Shown here one piece after another: positions 29,442 to 41,710 of a stretch of 64,000 bases of DNA. Numbering within the stretch: the first letter of the stretch is position 1; each line of letters starts with the position of its first letter. Source of the stretch: an uncultured Pelagibacteraceae bacterium (GTDB lineage: Bacteria; Pseudomonadota; Alphaproteobacteria; Pelagibacterales; Pelagibacteraceae); NCBI GenBank assembly GCA_902530455.1, contig CACAAD010000002.1, positions 1 through 64,000 on the forward strand, written 5' to 3'. A program made the translations under genes and the position numbers. Under the pieces are notes generated by a model. It made no database searches and was not told the DNA's origin. It saw only the letters and a list, made by a program, of their open reading frames with translations.

Positions 29442-30815
29442 AATAAATTTTGAAAGATCTGTATCTTTTACAAGGTTCCCTAAGTTTTTTTGAACGAATT
29501 CTTTATCAACTATTATTTTTTCTCCAGCTCTATCAGTAGCGTTAAAGCTAATATCATCTAAAACTTTTTCAATAATTGTGTGTAATCTTCTTGCTCCGAT
29601 ATTCTCTATTGAGGAATTTACCTCAGTAGAAATCTTGGCAAGCATCTCAATACCGTCATCTTTAAATTCCAGATCTACATTTTCTGTTTTTAAAAGAGCT
29701 TTATACTGTTTAATTAAACTGTTATCTGGCTCTTTTAATATTCTAATAAAGTCTTTTTCATTTAAAGCACTTAATTCGACTCTAATTGGTAGTCTTCCTT
29801 GTAATTCTGGTAACAAGTCAGAAGGCTTCGCAAGTTGAAAAGCTCCAGAAGCAATAAATAGAATATGATCTGTTTTTATTGGACCATGTTTTGTATTTAC
29901 AGTTGTTCCTTCTATAAGTGGAAGAAGGTCTCTTTGCACGCCTTCCCTTGAAACGTCTCCTCCAATTCTATCACCTCTAGCAGAAACTTTATCAATTTCA
30001 TCAAGAAAAACTATACCATTATCTTCTGTTGATTTTTTTGCCTCTTGTACAATCTTATCCTCTTCAATCATTTTATCAGACTCTTGAGCGACTAAAATTT
30101 CATGGGACTCTTTTACGGTCATCTTCTTTTTCTTGCCTTTTTTGTTACCCATTGACTTACCTAAAATTTCCCCGATATTTACCATTCCAACATTTGCACC
30201 TGGCATTCCCGGGATTTCAAAACTAGGCATTGATGAAGTATTGTCCATTACTTCGATTTCAATTTGATTATTATCCAAGTCACCACTTCTCAGTCTTTTT
30301 CTGAAGCTTTCTCTAGTAGCAACAGAAGCTTTATTCCCAACCAGCGCATCCAAAACTTTATCCTCTGCCAATAATTGAGCTTTTGCGTTAACCTCTTTTC
30401 TTTGTTTCTCTCGCTCCATCGCTATCGCAATTTCGACTAGATCTCTGATAATCTGTTCAACATCTCTTCCAACGTACCCTACTTCAGTAAATCTAGTTGC
30501 CTCCACTTTAATAAATGGAGCTTCCGCTAATTTTGATAATCTTCTAGAAATTTCAGTTTTTCCGACTCCAGTTGGACCTATCATTAGTATATTTTTAGGT
30601 AAAACTTCATCCTTCATTTCATCTGATAGCGCTTGTCTTCTCCATCTGTTTCTTAAGGCAACCGCAACAGCTTTTTTAGCTTCCTTTTGACCGATAACAT
30701 ATCTATCCAATTCAGAAACTATTTCACGAGGAGATAAAGCACTTACTCTACTTTGTTCTGTTTTTCCTTTATCTTTTACAAGATTTAAGTTTGTAACTTT
30801 TTTTGATCCAGACAT
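29436..30815 (-). CDS. hslU: HslU ATPase subunit of HslUV protease
   Basis: [34 protein letters not shown]; start trimmed to ATG at 30815 (MSGSKK), just after the hslV stop. Confidence 0.97.
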   Translation of the reverse strand: MSGSKKVTNLNLVKDKGKTEQSRVSALSPREIVSELDRYVIGQKEAKKAVAVALRNRWRRQALSDEMKDEVLPKNILMIGPTGVGKTEISRRLSKLAEAPFIKVEATRFTEVGYVGRDVEQIIRDLVEIAIAMEREKQRKEVNAKAQLLAEDKVLDALVGNKASVATRESFRKRLRSGDLDNNQIEIEVMDNTSSMPSFEIPGMPGANVGMVNIGEILGKSMGNKKGKKKKMTVKESHEILVAQESDKMIEEDKIVQEAKKSTEDNGIVFLDEIDKVSARGDRIGGDVSREGVQRDLLPLIEGTTVNTKHGPIKTDHILFIASGAFQLAKPSDLLPELQGRLPIRVELSALNEKDFIRILKEPDNSLIKQYKALLKTENVDLEFKDDGIEMLAKISTEVNSSIENIGARRLHTIIEKVLDDISFNATDRAGEKIIVDKEFVQKNLGNLVKDTDLSKFIL

Positions 30816-30816
30816 C

Positions 30817-31356
30817 TTATAATCTTTCCATTGTAATATTGTTATTTGTAAAAACGCAAATTTCCGATGCAACTTTAATGGCTTTCTTCGCAATTTCCTC
30901 TGCACTCATATCTGTTTCCATCAATACTTTTGCAGCTGCTAAAGCATAATTTCCCCCCGAACCGATTCCAATAATTCCATCCTCTGGTTCTAAAACATCC
31001 CCTGTACCTGAAATTATAAAACTTTTTTCCTTATCAGCTACCGCCATTAACGCTTCTAATCTTCTTAAGTATTTGTCACTTCTCCAATCCTTAGCTAACT
31101 CCACAGCCGCTCTAGAAAGATTTCCCGCATGTTTCTCAAGTTTAGCCTCCAATCTTTCAAATAATGTAAGTGCATCAGCAGTAGAGCCTGCGAATCCTGC
31201 AATCACATTTCGTTTCTCAATCTTTCTGACTTTTTTTGCCTTGCTTTTAAGCACAGTATTACCGAGGCTTACTTGACCATCTCCTACCACAATAGTTTCA
31301 TTATTCTTCCTCAAAAGAACAATCGTGGTTCCATGCCATTTTTCAGCTGTATTCAT
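30817..31356 (-). CDS. hslV: HslV protease subunit
   Basis: [39 protein letters not shown]. Confidence 0.97.
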   Translation of the reverse strand: MNTAEKWHGTTIVLLRKNNETIVVGDGQVSLGNTVLKSKAKKVRKIEKRNVIAGFAGSTADALTLFERLEAKLEKHAGNLSRAAVELAKDWRSDKYLRRLEALMAVADKEKSFIISGTGDVLEPEDGIIGIGSGGNYALAAAKVLMETDMSAEEIAKKAIKVASEICVFTNNNITMERL

Positions 31357-31459
31357 GTTATCCTATGTGGAGATTAATTTTATTTCTTCAATAGACATTT
31401 CGTGTTTATTGATAAAAAGTCCAATTATATATATATCATAAGGTTAATCTGCTATTTTT

Positions 31460-32050
31460 ATGAAAAGAAAAGCAAAAATATTACGAAAAACTAAAGAAAC
31501 AAGTATCTCAGTAGAAGCCAACATCGACGGCAAGGGTAAATACAATATAAAAACAGGGATAGGGTTTTTAGACCACATGCTTGAGCAATTATCAAAACAT
31601 TCTTTGATCGATTTGAATGTTAAAGCGAAAGGAGATACGCATATAGATCTCCACCACACAACAGAAGATAGCGGTATAGCTATAGGTGAAGCAATAAAAA
31701 AAGCTGCAGGTAATTTAAAAGGTATAAAAAGATATGCTTCGACCATGATACCAATGGATGAAACTTTAAGTAGAGTTTCTTTAGATGTATCAAATAGACC
31801 GTATTTAATTTGGAAAGTTGATCTTAAAGTAGAGAAACTCGGTGAAATGGATACAGAGCTTTTTAAAGAATGGTTTCAAGCCTTTTCTCAGTCTGCCGGG
31901 ATAACACTTCACGTAGAAAATCTTTATGGCGATAATAGCCATCATAAAATTGAGTCATGCTTTAAAGGATTAGCAAGGTCTCTAAAGGAAGCTTTTACAA
32001 TCGATAATAGAATAAAATCCTCTATCCCTTCCACGAAGGGTACATTGTAA
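31460..32050 (+). CDS. hisB: imidazoleglycerol-phosphate dehydratase
   Basis: [49 protein letters not shown]. Confidence 0.96.
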   Translation: MKRKAKILRKTKETSISVEANIDGKGKYNIKTGIGFLDHMLEQLSKHSLIDLNVKAKGDTHIDLHHTTEDSGIAIGEAIKKAAGNLKGIKRYASTMIPMDETLSRVSLDVSNRPYLIWKVDLKVEKLGEMDTELFKEWFQAFSQSAGITLHVENLYGDNSHHKIESCFKGLARSLKEAFTIDNRIKSSIPSTKGTL

Positions 32051-32062
32051 GCTCGTTTAAAT

Positions 32063-32773
32063 ATGAACATATTTCCAGCTATTGATCTTAGAAATCAAAA
32101 ATGTGTAAGATTAACTAAAGGAAAATTTTCAAGCGAAAAAGTTTACAATGAAGATCCAATTCACCAAGCAGAAATATTTTACGAAAATGGTTTAAAATAT
32201 TTACATATCGTTGATTTAGATGGTGCATTAGCAGGCGAACCAAAGAATTTTAATATTATTAAAACTATAATAAAAAAATTTAAATTAAAAGTTCAAGTTG
32301 GGGGTGGAATCAGAAATGAAGAAAGCATAAAAAAATTGGTTGATATTGGTGCTGATAAAATTATCTTAGGCACAGCTGCAATAAAAAACGACAATTTTTT
32401 AAAAAGGAGCTGTGAAAAATACACAAATTCTATAGCTCTAGCTTTAGACGTAAGATTTAATAAGATCGCTATATCTGGATGGACAGACCAAACAGATCTT
32501 AACGTGGTAGATTATTTAGAAAAAGTTAAAAATTACGGTGTTGCTAGAGTAATTTATACAGATATCAATAAAGACGGTACAAACGAAGGGCCTAATTTTG
32601 TAGATACTTATAAACTTGCTGAAAGATTTAATATTCCTTTTGTAATTTCTGGAGGCATCAGCTCAATGGATGATATTAAAAGATTAATAAAAGAAAAAAA
32701 AATTGAGGGAATAATAATTGGTAAAGCAATTTATGAAAATAAAATTGATCTCTCAATACTAGGAAAAATTTAA
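32063..32773 (+). CDS. hisA: ProFAR isomerase
   Basis: [40 protein letters not shown]. Confidence 0.95.
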   Translation: MNIFPAIDLRNQKCVRLTKGKFSSEKVYNEDPIHQAEIFYENGLKYLHIVDLDGALAGEPKNFNIIKTIIKKFKLKVQVGGGIRNEESIKKLVDIGADKIILGTAAIKNDNFLKRSCEKYTNSIALALDVRFNKIAISGWTDQTDLNVVDYLEKVKNYGVARVIYTDINKDGTNEGPNFVDTYKLAERFNIPFVISGGISSMDDIKRLIKEKKIEGIIIGKAIYENKIDLSILGKI

Positions 32774-33531
32774 TGTCTAATATAAGAATTATACCCTGTT
32801 TGGATGTAGATAATGGCAGAGTTGTAAAAGGAGTAAATTTTGTTGATCTTACTGATGCTGGAGATCCAGTAGAACAGGCCAAACTTTATTATGAGGGTGG
32901 AGCTGATGAAATATGTTTCTTAGATATAACCGCTTCTCACGAAAAAAGAAAAGCAATGCTTGAAGTTATAAAAAAAACCACTCAAAATTGTTTTATCCCA
33001 ATTACTGTTGGAGGAGGAGTAAGTAATTTAGAAGATATAAACAATTTACTTTTATCTGGCGCAGATAAAGTATCAATTAATACCGCGGCTGTAAAAAATA
33101 TGAACTTTATTAAAGAAGCATCAAAAAAGTTTGGTGCACAATGCATAGTTGTTGCGGTTGATGCAAAAAAAGTATCAGAGAAAAAATGGGAAATTTTTAC
33201 ACATGGAGGAAGAAAAAAAACTGGTCTAGATGCTATAGAGTATGCAAAAACTGCCCAAGCTAATGGTGCTGGTGAAATTTTACTAACCTCAATGGATAAA
33301 GATGGCACCAAGTCAGGGTATGATCTTAGTTTGCTTAAAGAGATTACATCTTCTTTATCAATACCAGTAATTGCTTCTGGAGGAGTTGGAAATTTAAATC
33401 ATCTATACGAAGGAGTAAAAAAAGGCGGAGCTAGCGCGTTATTAGCAGCTTCTATTTTCCATTTTGGGGAATTATCTATAAGAGAAGTAAAGGATTATTT
33501 AAAATCAAAGAATATTCCAGTAAGGTTATAA
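32773..33531 (+). CDS. hisF: imidazole glycerol phosphate synthase cyclase subunit
   Basis: [49 protein letters not shown]. Confidence 0.97.
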   Translation: MSNIRIIPCLDVDNGRVVKGVNFVDLTDAGDPVEQAKLYYEGGADEICFLDITASHEKRKAMLEVIKKTTQNCFIPITVGGGVSNLEDINNLLLSGADKVSINTAAVKNMNFIKEASKKFGAQCIVVAVDAKKVSEKKWEIFTHGGRKKTGLDAIEYAKTAQANGAGEILLTSMDKDGTKSGYDLSLLKEITSSLSIPVIASGGVGNLNHLYEGVKKGGASALLAASIFHFGELSIREVKDYLKSKNIPVRL

Positions 33532-33532
33532 T

Positions 33533-33805
33533 ATGCTTAAAAATTTGGAAGATTTAATAAAAACAATCAGAGATCGAAAAAATTCATTGCCCGATAAATC
33601 GTATACGAATAAACTATTAAATGATAAAAGTTTATCTGTTTCAAAAGTAAAAGAAGAATTTGCTGAGCTGATTGAGGCTGTGGAAAAAAATACAAATAAA
33701 ATTCACGAAAGTGCTGATGTGATATATCATCTTTTGGTATACTTAGAAGCCAATAACATTAAGATTGAAGATGTCATGAAAGAGTTAGAGAAAAGAAGAA
33801 AATAA
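33533..33805 (+). CDS. hisE: phosphoribosyl-ATP pyrophosphatase
   Basis: KVKEEFAELIEAVEK...ESADVIYHLLVYLEANNI; end of the his cluster. Confidence 0.93.
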   Translation: MLKNLEDLIKTIRDRKNSLPDKSYTNKLLNDKSLSVSKVKEEFAELIEAVEKNTNKIHESADVIYHLLVYLEANNIKIEDVMKELEKRRK

Positions 33806-34161
33806 TGACTTATGATAAGAATAATATTTTTGCAAAAATTTTAAGAGGAGAAATACCTTGCAAAAAAATCTTTGAAAATGAGCATGTCTTATCTTTTCAT
33901 GACATAAATCCGCAAAAAAAAATTCATGCACTTGTTATTCCTAAAGGAGAATATATTGATTTAGATGATTTCAATAAAAAAGCTAGTGATAAGGAAATTA
34001 CTGAATTTTATAAAGCTGTAAGTCATGTTTCAAGTTTATTAGGGGCTACAGATAAAGGTTATAGGGTGCTTTCAAATATTGGTTCTGATGGAGGTCAAGA
34101 AGTTCCACACTTGCATTTTCATATATTTGCAGGAGAGAAAATCGGAAAGATGGTCGTTTAA
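33805..34161 (+). CDS. HIT family (HinT-like) protein
   Basis: NIFAKILRGEIPCKKIFEN, VPHLHFHIFAG. Confidence 0.95.
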   Translation: MTYDKNNIFAKILRGEIPCKKIFENEHVLSFHDINPQKKIHALVIPKGEYIDLDDFNKKASDKEITEFYKAVSHVSSLLGATDKGYRVLSNIGSDGGQEVPHLHFHIFAGEKIGKMVV

Positions 34162-34162
34162 T

Positions 34163-34672
34163 ATGAAAAAAGTTCAAAGATATTTTTTAGATTATGAGTT
34201 TGCAAATAATCACAACATTTTAGAAATTAAAAACGAAAATTCATTAAAGATTACTCTAAATGATAAAAAAAATTATGATGTAAATAAATTTTTCTACAAG
34301 CAAATTGGAAAAGATCATTTTTGGAGAGATAGACTAGTGTGGACAAATAAACAATGGCTTAATTATACTTCTAACCAACTTTTAGATACCTGGATTCTTA
34401 AGGATAATAAAAATAATTTAATTGGATATTATGAAATTGAAAAACATGAAAACAAAGAATTTGAGTTAATAAATATGGGCGTATTGAGTGAACATAGATC
34501 TCAAGGCCATGGATCTTTTTTGTTAAATCATGTGCTTAAAAAATCTTTTGATAATAAAGCTGAAAAAGTTTGGGTTCATACTTGTTCATTAGACCATAAG
34601 TTTGCTTTAGCGAATTATTTGTCACGAGGTTTTAAATTATTTAGAAAAGAACAAATTAATTTTGTTGCCTAA
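34163..34672 (+). CDS. GNAT-family acetyltransferase
   Basis: MGVLSEHRSQGHGSFLLNHVL; track start at 34079 lies inside the HIT gene, so trimmed to ATG 34163. Confidence 0.85.
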   Translation: MKKVQRYFLDYEFANNHNILEIKNENSLKITLNDKKNYDVNKFFYKQIGKDHFWRDRLVWTNKQWLNYTSNQLLDTWILKDNKNNLIGYYEIEKHENKEFELINMGVLSEHRSQGHGSFLLNHVLKKSFDNKAEKVWVHTCSLDHKFALANYLSRGFKLFRKEQINFVA

Positions 34673-35226
34673 CCTTTAATAGGCAAAGAAAAAATTTTAT
34701 CATTAATCTTTTGATTTATTGAGGCAATCTCAATCTCAAATACTATTTGATTATTATACTGATCAGTAGAGGTCCATCCCGCTAGTAAAAATCTTTCTTT
34801 ATCAAATTTAATTAATGTTTTGACATTATTTCTATCGATAAAAATAATGTTAATATAATCGTCTATAATTGTGCTACTCTCATTAATTATTTTTATTAAT
34901 TCATTCTTATCAAGAATATTTATAAAAGTGGATTTTGATAATGGATAAAAAAGTGATTTGTCATACCTTTTTTGGGTAATTGCCATCATTTTTTTATTTA
35001 CAATAAGCTCCTTTTCATTTTTGTCTTTGTAATTACATTTTAATTTGCTTGGGAAAGCTAGAATACAGATTCCTTTTTCAATATTATCATTTGTTTTTTG
35101 AGTAAATTCAAATTCAATATTATCGATTTTGCTTAGACTATTAATAATTTTTGATTTCTCGTTCACACTAGAGTGTGTAAAAATTAAGTATAAAAAAAAA
35201 AAGATAACAACCCTTATTAATTTCAA
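34669..35226 (-). CDS. lolA: outer-membrane lipoprotein carrier LolA-like
   Basis: NIEFEFTQKTNDNIEKGICILAFPSKLKCNY, directly downstream of ftsK. Confidence 0.85.
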   Translation of the reverse strand: MKLIRVVIFFFLYLIFTHSSVNEKSKIINSLSKIDNIEFEFTQKTNDNIEKGICILAFPSKLKCNYKDKNEKELIVNKKMMAITQKRYDKSLFYPLSKSTFINILDKNELIKIINESSTIIDDYINIIFIDRNNVKTLIKFDKERFLLAGWTSTDQYNNQIVFEIEIASINQKINDKIFSLPIKG

Positions 35227-35228
35227 AA

Positions 35229-37307
35229 TTATAACACCTCTCGTTTACCGACGTGATTTGCTTTACTCACGACACCTTTTTCTTCCATCATGTCAATAAT
35301 TCTTGCTGCTCGGTTATATCCTATTTGCAATTTTCTCTGTAAAAAAGAAGTTGATGCCTTTCCCTCGGTCTTAACAATATTTATAGCTTCGTTATAGAGT
35401 TCATCACTTTCTCCTATTAAAATATTACTATCATCTTCTGGTGAGTTTGAAACAGAAGTAATATCCTCGATATAATCAGGTTCTCCTTGAGCACGCAAAA
35501 CGCTGCTAATTTTCTCTATTTCTTTTTCAGAAACATAAGGACCATGAATTCTTATAATTCTATTTGCTGATGACATAAAAAGCATATCTCCTTTTCCTAA
35601 TAGCTGTTCTGCGCCTTGCTCTCCAAGTATGGTCCTGCTATCTATTTTTGAACTTACTTGAAAAGAAACCCGTGTTGGAAAATTTGCTTTAATGGTCCCA
35701 GTGATCACATCTACACTTGGTCTTTGAGTGGCCATAATAATATGAATTCCTGCTGCTCGTGCCATTTGAGATAACTTTTGAATGTAATTTTCAATTTCTT
35801 TTCCGGCCACTAACATAAGATCGGACATTTCATCAACTACTACAACAATATAAGGCATTTTTAATTTGTGTTTTTCATTATACCCGTCAATATTTCTCAC
35901 TCCGACTTTTGACATAAGTTTATATCTGTTGTTCATTTCTTTAACCGTCCATCCAAGAGCAGAAGTAGCTTTTTTCGCATCAGTAATAACAGGAGACAAT
36001 AAATGAGGTATTCCTTCATAAGCAGAAAGCTCAAGCATTTTAGGATCAATCAAAACCAATTTACAAAGCTCAGGACTTAATTTGTATAACAAAGATGTTA
36101 TTATAGTATTAACACAAACAGATTTACCAGAACCTGTTGTACCTGCAATTAATAAATGAGGCATTGAAGTTAAATCACCTATTATTGGAACTCCTGAAAT
36201 ACTTTTTCCTAATGCAATCGGCAATTTTAAATCACGGCCTCTAAAACGCTCATTTGATATAATTTCTCTTAAATAAACCCCTTCTCTATTTTCATTAGGT
36301 ATTTCTATCCCCACAGTATTTTTTCCTGGAATTACAGCAACCCTTGCTGATGTAGAGCTAGTATTTCTTGCTAGGTCGTCAGATAAGTTTATAATTTTTG
36401 AGACTTTAACACCAGCAGCAGGCTCGAATTCGTATAAACTTACAACTGGTCCATTGTTAATTTTTTGTATTTGTCCATTAATTCCAAAGTCTTGTAAAAT
36501 TCCTTCCATAAATTTTCCATCTGGTCTATTTTTATTCATTTCTTGCGGAGATAATTTCGAATTATTTTTCTCTAGCAAATCGATTGATGGTAATTGAAAT
36601 TTTTTTGATTTTTCCAAAGTTTTTGTCTGATCTTTAGCAAAGAAAAAACTTTGTTGAGTTTCTTTTTTTTCGTCATCCAATATATTTTCTGCCATTACTT
36701 CATTGCTTTCATTTACGACAAATTCATTTCTTTTACCAGAAGAAAATGAAAATAGCTTTAGTACAATTTTTTTAAAATTAATATCAGAGCTTAGAATAAA
36801 AAATAGCAGTGTTAAAACAACCAGAGCAAAACTTGTATACCGGTTTTCAATTAATGGCGTGTACTGGTATATAAAATTATAAACTAGTTCTCCGATAAAA
36901 CCTGAGTTACCGTTATCAAGAAGCCAAAAAGAATTATTAAATGTTATATGTAAAAATGTACATCCAAAAATTAGATACAAAGTTAAAAAGAATAATTTGT
37001 AAATTATATTTTTTAATTCTTTTTCAATTAATAATTTCAAGCCCCATGAAATTAAAGTTGCCAGTATTAAAAACGAAATTAAACCAAAACTCTGTAACAA
37101 GAAATCTGAAACCTTGCTTCCATATATGCCAAAGAAATTTTTTATATTTGAGCTAGATTCACCGTATATTATTGAAGGATCCGATGGAGAATAAGTCGCG
37201 AATGAAATAGTTAAAGCTATTCCTAATGAAATTAGGATCAATCCAATAAACTCAAAGGTTCGCTTTTTTAAAAAATTTGTTAAACTATTTAAAAAGTTTG
37301 TATTCAT
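35229..37307 (-). CDS. ftsK: DNA translocase FtsK
   Basis: MPHLLIAGTTGSGKSVCVNTII, LIDPKMLELSAYEGIPHLL, C-terminal gamma-like domain. Confidence 0.97.
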   Translation of the reverse strand: MNTNFLNSLTNFLKKRTFEFIGLILISLGIALTISFATYSPSDPSIIYGESSSNIKNFFGIYGSKVSDFLLQSFGLISFLILATLISWGLKLLIEKELKNIIYKLFFLTLYLIFGCTFLHITFNNSFWLLDNGNSGFIGELVYNFIYQYTPLIENRYTSFALVVLTLLFFILSSDINFKKIVLKLFSFSSGKRNEFVVNESNEVMAENILDDEKKETQQSFFFAKDQTKTLEKSKKFQLPSIDLLEKNNSKLSPQEMNKNRPDGKFMEGILQDFGINGQIQKINNGPVVSLYEFEPAAGVKVSKIINLSDDLARNTSSTSARVAVIPGKNTVGIEIPNENREGVYLREIISNERFRGRDLKLPIALGKSISGVPIIGDLTSMPHLLIAGTTGSGKSVCVNTIITSLLYKLSPELCKLVLIDPKMLELSAYEGIPHLLSPVITDAKKATSALGWTVKEMNNRYKLMSKVGVRNIDGYNEKHKLKMPYIVVVVDEMSDLMLVAGKEIENYIQKLSQMARAAGIHIIMATQRPSVDVITGTIKANFPTRVSFQVSSKIDSRTILGEQGAEQLLGKGDMLFMSSANRIIRIHGPYVSEKEIEKISSVLRAQGEPDYIEDITSVSNSPEDDSNILIGESDELYNEAINIVKTEGKASTSFLQRKLQIGYNRAARIIDMMEEKGVVSKANHVGKREVL

Positions 37308-37340
37308 ATCGAATCGTAATACTTACTTTTTATCATTATT

Positions 37341-38471
37341 ATGAAAAAACATAAAATATGCATTGTAGGTGGCGGTTTAACTGGTCTGATATCTGCCCTT
37401 GTTTTAAGTGAAAGAAGATTGGATATAGATTTAATTGTTGAAAATACTTCTTCTAAAAACAAAGATTTAAGAGTAACAGCAATATCTGAGAAAAACATGG
37501 AATTCTTAAAATCTACAATAAAAGATATCAATTTAAAATTATTTTATCCTGTAAAAAAAATTAATCTTTTTTTTGAGAAGAATAACAAAATAAAAAATTT
37601 TCTAAATTTTGATGAAAATAAAAATTTAATGTATTTTTTTGAAAACAGATTAACTAAAGACCATTTATCTAAATTATTAAAAAAAACTAAAATTAAAATT
37701 CAAAAAAAAACAATAAAATCAGTCGATCTAGCGGAAAATAAAATCTTTACTAATGTTTCTTCAAAATCATATGATTTATTAGCTTTATGTTTGGGTTCAA
37801 ACTCTCCAATTTATCAAAAAATAAGTGGTAACAGAGAAATAAAAAAAAATTACAAAGAGCACTCCATAACTTGTTCTGTTAAACATCAAATTAAAGATAT
37901 TGGTGCTCAGCAGTTTTTCTTGACAGAAGGACCTCTTGCAATACTGCCCTACAATAAAAATAAGTTTTCTGTAGTATGGAGTATTGAAGATAAGTATTTT
38001 ATTAAAAATAAAAAAAATATTGCAAATTATTTAAAAATCAAATTATCAAATATACTAAAAACAAATAAAATATCTTTAGGAAACATTCAAAGTTATCCAT
38101 TAAAGTTATCATTAAAGAGAAACTATTATAAAAAAAATGCAATAATTTTAGGAGATGGACTGCACATAGTTCACCCTTTAGCAGGACAAGGTTTCAATTT
38201 AATTCTAAGAGATATAAAAAAATTGAATGAACTTATTTTTAGAAATCTTAAATTGGGTCTTACTATAAAAGACTCAAATATACCTAAAGATTTGTCTGAT
38301 AGCAGGAAACCAGAAAACTTATTAATGGGTCTAGGGATAGACACAACAAGAAAATTTTTTAAGAGCAATAAATATTTAGATCCAATAAAAGAAAATATTC
38401 TAAATAATTTTTCCAAATCAAATTTATTAAAAAAAATTACTAAAAGAGTTGCAAACCTAGGTTTAAGCTAA
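37341..38471 (+). CDS. UbiH/UbiF-type FAD-dependent hydroxylase
   Basis: ICIVGGGLTGLISALVLS, ILGDGLHIVHPLAGQGFNLILRDI. Confidence 0.9.
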   Translation: MKKHKICIVGGGLTGLISALVLSERRLDIDLIVENTSSKNKDLRVTAISEKNMEFLKSTIKDINLKLFYPVKKINLFFEKNNKIKNFLNFDENKNLMYFFENRLTKDHLSKLLKKTKIKIQKKTIKSVDLAENKIFTNVSSKSYDLLALCLGSNSPIYQKISGNREIKKNYKEHSITCSVKHQIKDIGAQQFFLTEGPLAILPYNKNKFSVVWSIEDKYFIKNKKNIANYLKIKLSNILKTNKISLGNIQSYPLKLSLKRNYYKKNAIILGDGLHIVHPLAGQGFNLILRDIKKLNELIFRNLKLGLTIKDSNIPKDLSDSRKPENLLMGLGIDTTRKFFKSNKYLDPIKENILNNFSKSNLLKKITKRVANLGLS

Positions 38472-39799
38472 TGAATATTTTTGCTTTGTCCTCTGGTAGA
38501 GGTCCGTGTGGTATAGCTATTATTAGAATGTCGGGACCTGATACTTTAAGTATATGTAAACTGATTTCTAAAGAAAATAAAATTAAAGAAAATGAAATAA
38601 ACCTATGTAAATTTTTTGATCCAAGCAATGATATCATTATTGATCCAGAAGCTTTAATTTTATGGTTTCCAAAGCCAAATAGTTTTACTGGTGACGATTT
38701 AGCCGAATTTCATATTCATGGAAGTAACGCAATCATTAGTTATTTTCTTAAAGTATTATCAAGTCAAAAAAACTGTAGAATGGCGGAACCTGGTGAATTC
38801 ACAAAATTAGCTTTTCAAAATAATAAAATTGACCTATTAAAAGCTGAAAGTATAGGTGATTTAATACATTCAGAAACTGAATTACAAAGAAAGCAAGCAG
38901 TAAATTTAGTTAATGGCCATGCTTCCAAATATTATGATGATTTAAGATCGAAATTGGTAAAGTCACTTTCTTTTATTGAGGCTAAAATCGATTTTGCTGA
39001 GGATGATCTTCCTGAAAATGTCTTAAGAGAAGCCCATAAATCAATTAAATCAATTCACAGTGATATTAGTAAAATTATTAATGATAATAAAGTAGGTGAA
39101 AAAATCAGAGACGGATTCCGAGTATCAATTGTTGGAGAAACAAATGTTGGGAAGTCTTCATTATTAAATTTATTATCAAAAAGAGATGCAGCAATAATCT
39201 CTGATGAAGCTGGAACAACCAGAGATGTCATTGAGACCTATCTAAACTTAGATGGTTATCCAGTTATTCTTGCAGATACAGCTGGGATCAGAGAAGCAAA
39301 AAATGATGTTGAAAAAAAGGGAATATCATTAGCGTTAAGTAAATTTAAAGAAGCCGATTTAAATATTGTAGTAGTTGATAATTCAATCAAAAAAATTAGC
39401 AATAAAATAAGGTCTATGATTAATAAACATTCAATAGTCTTACTAAATAAATCTGATGTTCAAGCTAAAGAAAATCATAAATTTGATGTAGATACCGTAT
39501 TAGCTTCTGTAAAAGATAATAAGAATATTGATAAATTAGTAAATTTAATCAAACAAAAGCTTAATAAAAAATTTTTATCAAATAACAGTGCTTTAATTAC
39601 AAGAGAGAGACATAGAGTAAAGCTAAATGAGTGTTTGAAAGAGATAGATAAGTTTCTAAATAAAGATCAAAACAAAGACTTAGAATTAGCTGCTGAGGAT
39701 CTAAGAATGGCTACACGACACCTTGGTAGTATAGTTGGCAAGGTAGACGTAGAAGAAATACTTGGATCTATATTTAAGGACTTCTGTATAGGCAAATAA
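38471..39799 (+). CDS. mnmE: tRNA modification GTPase MnmE
   Basis: GRGPCGIAIIRMSGP, FTGDDLAEFHIHGS, GETNVGKSSLLN, AGTTRDVIE. Confidence 0.97.
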   Translation: MNIFALSSGRGPCGIAIIRMSGPDTLSICKLISKENKIKENEINLCKFFDPSNDIIIDPEALILWFPKPNSFTGDDLAEFHIHGSNAIISYFLKVLSSQKNCRMAEPGEFTKLAFQNNKIDLLKAESIGDLIHSETELQRKQAVNLVNGHASKYYDDLRSKLVKSLSFIEAKIDFAEDDLPENVLREAHKSIKSIHSDISKIINDNKVGEKIRDGFRVSIVGETNVGKSSLLNLLSKRDAAIISDEAGTTRDVIETYLNLDGYPVILADTAGIREAKNDVEKKGISLALSKFKEADLNIVVVDNSIKKISNKIRSMINKHSIVLLNKSDVQAKENHKFDVDTVLASVKDNKNIDKLVNLIKQKLNKKFLSNNSALITRERHRVKLNECLKEIDKFLNKDQNKDLELAAEDLRMATRHLGSIVGKVDVEEILGSIFKDFCIGK

Positions 39800-39841
39800 A
39801 ATAGCTCTTGTATTATTAATTTAGAGCGTTACATTCACCTC

Positions 39842-41710
39842 ATGACTAAAAAAAGCTATGATGTAGTAGTTATTGGTGGTGGACACGCGGGATGCGAGGC
39901 TGCTGCAGCTTCCGCTAGAATGGGCGTCAATACTGCACTTTTTACACATAAAATTGAGACTATTGGTGAGATGTCGTGTAATCCAGCTATAGGCGGACTA
40001 GGCAAAGGCCATTTGGTTCGTGAAATTGATGCACTTGATGGCGTGATGAGTGTTGTCTCTGATAAATCAGGTATTCAGTTCCGATTGTTGAACAGAAGCA
40101 GAGGTCCAGCAGTAAGAGGACCGCGAACTCAATCGGATAGGGCGCTTTATAAAGAGCACATGCAAAAAATTTTATTAAATTATAAAAATTTAACTGTAAT
40201 AGCTGATCCAGTAGTTCAATTTTTGTTTAATAATAATCAGGTTGAAGGATTCTTATGTCAGAGTGGTAATGAGATCAGATGTAAAGAACTCATTTTGACG
40301 ACTGGAACATTTTTAAATGGATTAATACATATTGGTGAAACTCAAATCCCTGCGGGTAGATACGATGAAAAACCATCTACTGGTCTAAGCGAACAACTTG
40401 CTAAATTTAAAATGAAAATAGGTAGACTTAAAACTGGTACACCTCCTAGGCTGGATGGGTCTACAATTAATTATGATGATTTAGAAATGCAGCCAGCCGA
40501 TAATGATCCTTACTTTTTTTCTTTCTTAACTTCTAAACTAGAAAACAAACAAATTTCTTGTGGCATGACACATACAAATGATGAGGTTCATAAAATTATT
40601 AGCGATAACATTAATCGAAGTGCGATGTACTCTGGTAACATTAAAGGCGTTGGACCAAGATATTGTCCATCCATTGAAGATAAGATTGTTAAGTTTAAAG
40701 AAAAACAAAAACATCAAATCTTCTTAGAGCCAGAAGGATTAAAGGACAATACTGTTTACCCAAATGGTATATCTACATCTTTACCAGAGGAGGTCCAACT
40801 CAAAATATTGAGTAAAATCAAGGGTTTAGAGACCGTTAAAATGAAAAGGGCTGGTTACGCCATAGAGTACGACTATGTAGATCCTAGAGAACTAAATCCG
40901 ACTTTAGAGACAAAAAAAATTAAATCGCTATTTCTAGCAGGACAAATTAATGGAACTACTGGCTATGAAGAAGCTGCTGCTCAGGGACTAATTGCCGGTA
41001 TAAATGCTGCTCTTAAAATTTTAAGAAAAGAAGAATTTATTTTAGATAGATCTGAGTCTTATATTGGAGTGATGATTGATGATTTAATTACTAAAGGAGT
41101 ATCAGAGCCATATCGTATGTTTACATCTAGAGCAGAATATAGATTATCTTTAAGAGCAGATAATGCAGATCAAAGATTAACTCCATCAGGTATTAAAATT
41201 AATTGTGTGGGAAAAACCAGAACAAAAATATTTTTAGAGAAACAAAAAAAATTAATACAGATTTTAGATTACCTTAAATCCAATTTAATATCTCCTAATG
41301 AAGCAAATAAGTATGAAATTAAAATAGCTCAGGATGGTGTGAAAAGATCTGGTATTGAGCTGATGTCACAACGAAATCTAAATATGGCAAAAATAAGGCA
41401 GATATGGCCTTCAATACCATCGTTTGGAGTTGATTTAGACGATCAAGTTGAAATTGATGCTCACTACTCTGGTTACCTTAAAAGACAGTCGCATGATATA
41501 GCCTCTTTCAAAAAAGATGAAGGTATAAAAATACCAGACGAGATTGACTACGATATCTTCAGCGGTCTCTCTAACGAGATCAAATCAAAATTAAAGAAAG
41601 TTAGACCTAAAACATTGGGACAAGCATTAAGAATCGATGGAGTAACTCCAGCCGCAGCGATTATTCTGCTCGGCTACATCAAATCTAGAAAAAAAAGGGC
41701 TTCAGCTTGA
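39842..41710 (+). CDS. mnmG: tRNA uridine modification FAD enzyme MnmG (GidA)
   Basis: [62 protein letters not shown]. Confidence 0.98.
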   Translation: MTKKSYDVVVIGGGHAGCEAAAASARMGVNTALFTHKIETIGEMSCNPAIGGLGKGHLVREIDALDGVMSVVSDKSGIQFRLLNRSRGPAVRGPRTQSDRALYKEHMQKILLNYKNLTVIADPVVQFLFNNNQVEGFLCQSGNEIRCKELILTTGTFLNGLIHIGETQIPAGRYDEKPSTGLSEQLAKFKMKIGRLKTGTPPRLDGSTINYDDLEMQPADNDPYFFSFLTSKLENKQISCGMTHTNDEVHKIISDNINRSAMYSGNIKGVGPRYCPSIEDKIVKFKEKQKHQIFLEPEGLKDNTVYPNGISTSLPEEVQLKILSKIKGLETVKMKRAGYAIEYDYVDPRELNPTLETKKIKSLFLAGQINGTTGYEEAAAQGLIAGINAALKILRKEEFILDRSESYIGVMIDDLITKGVSEPYRMFTSRAEYRLSLRADNADQRLTPSGIKINCVGKTRTKIFLEKQKKLIQILDYLKSNLISPNEANKYEIKIAQDGVKRSGIELMSQRNLNMAKIRQIWPSIPSFGVDLDDQVEIDAHYSGYLKRQSHDIASFKKDEGIKIPDEIDYDIFSGLSNEIKSKLKKVRPKTLGQALRIDGVTPAAAIILLGYIKSRKKRASA

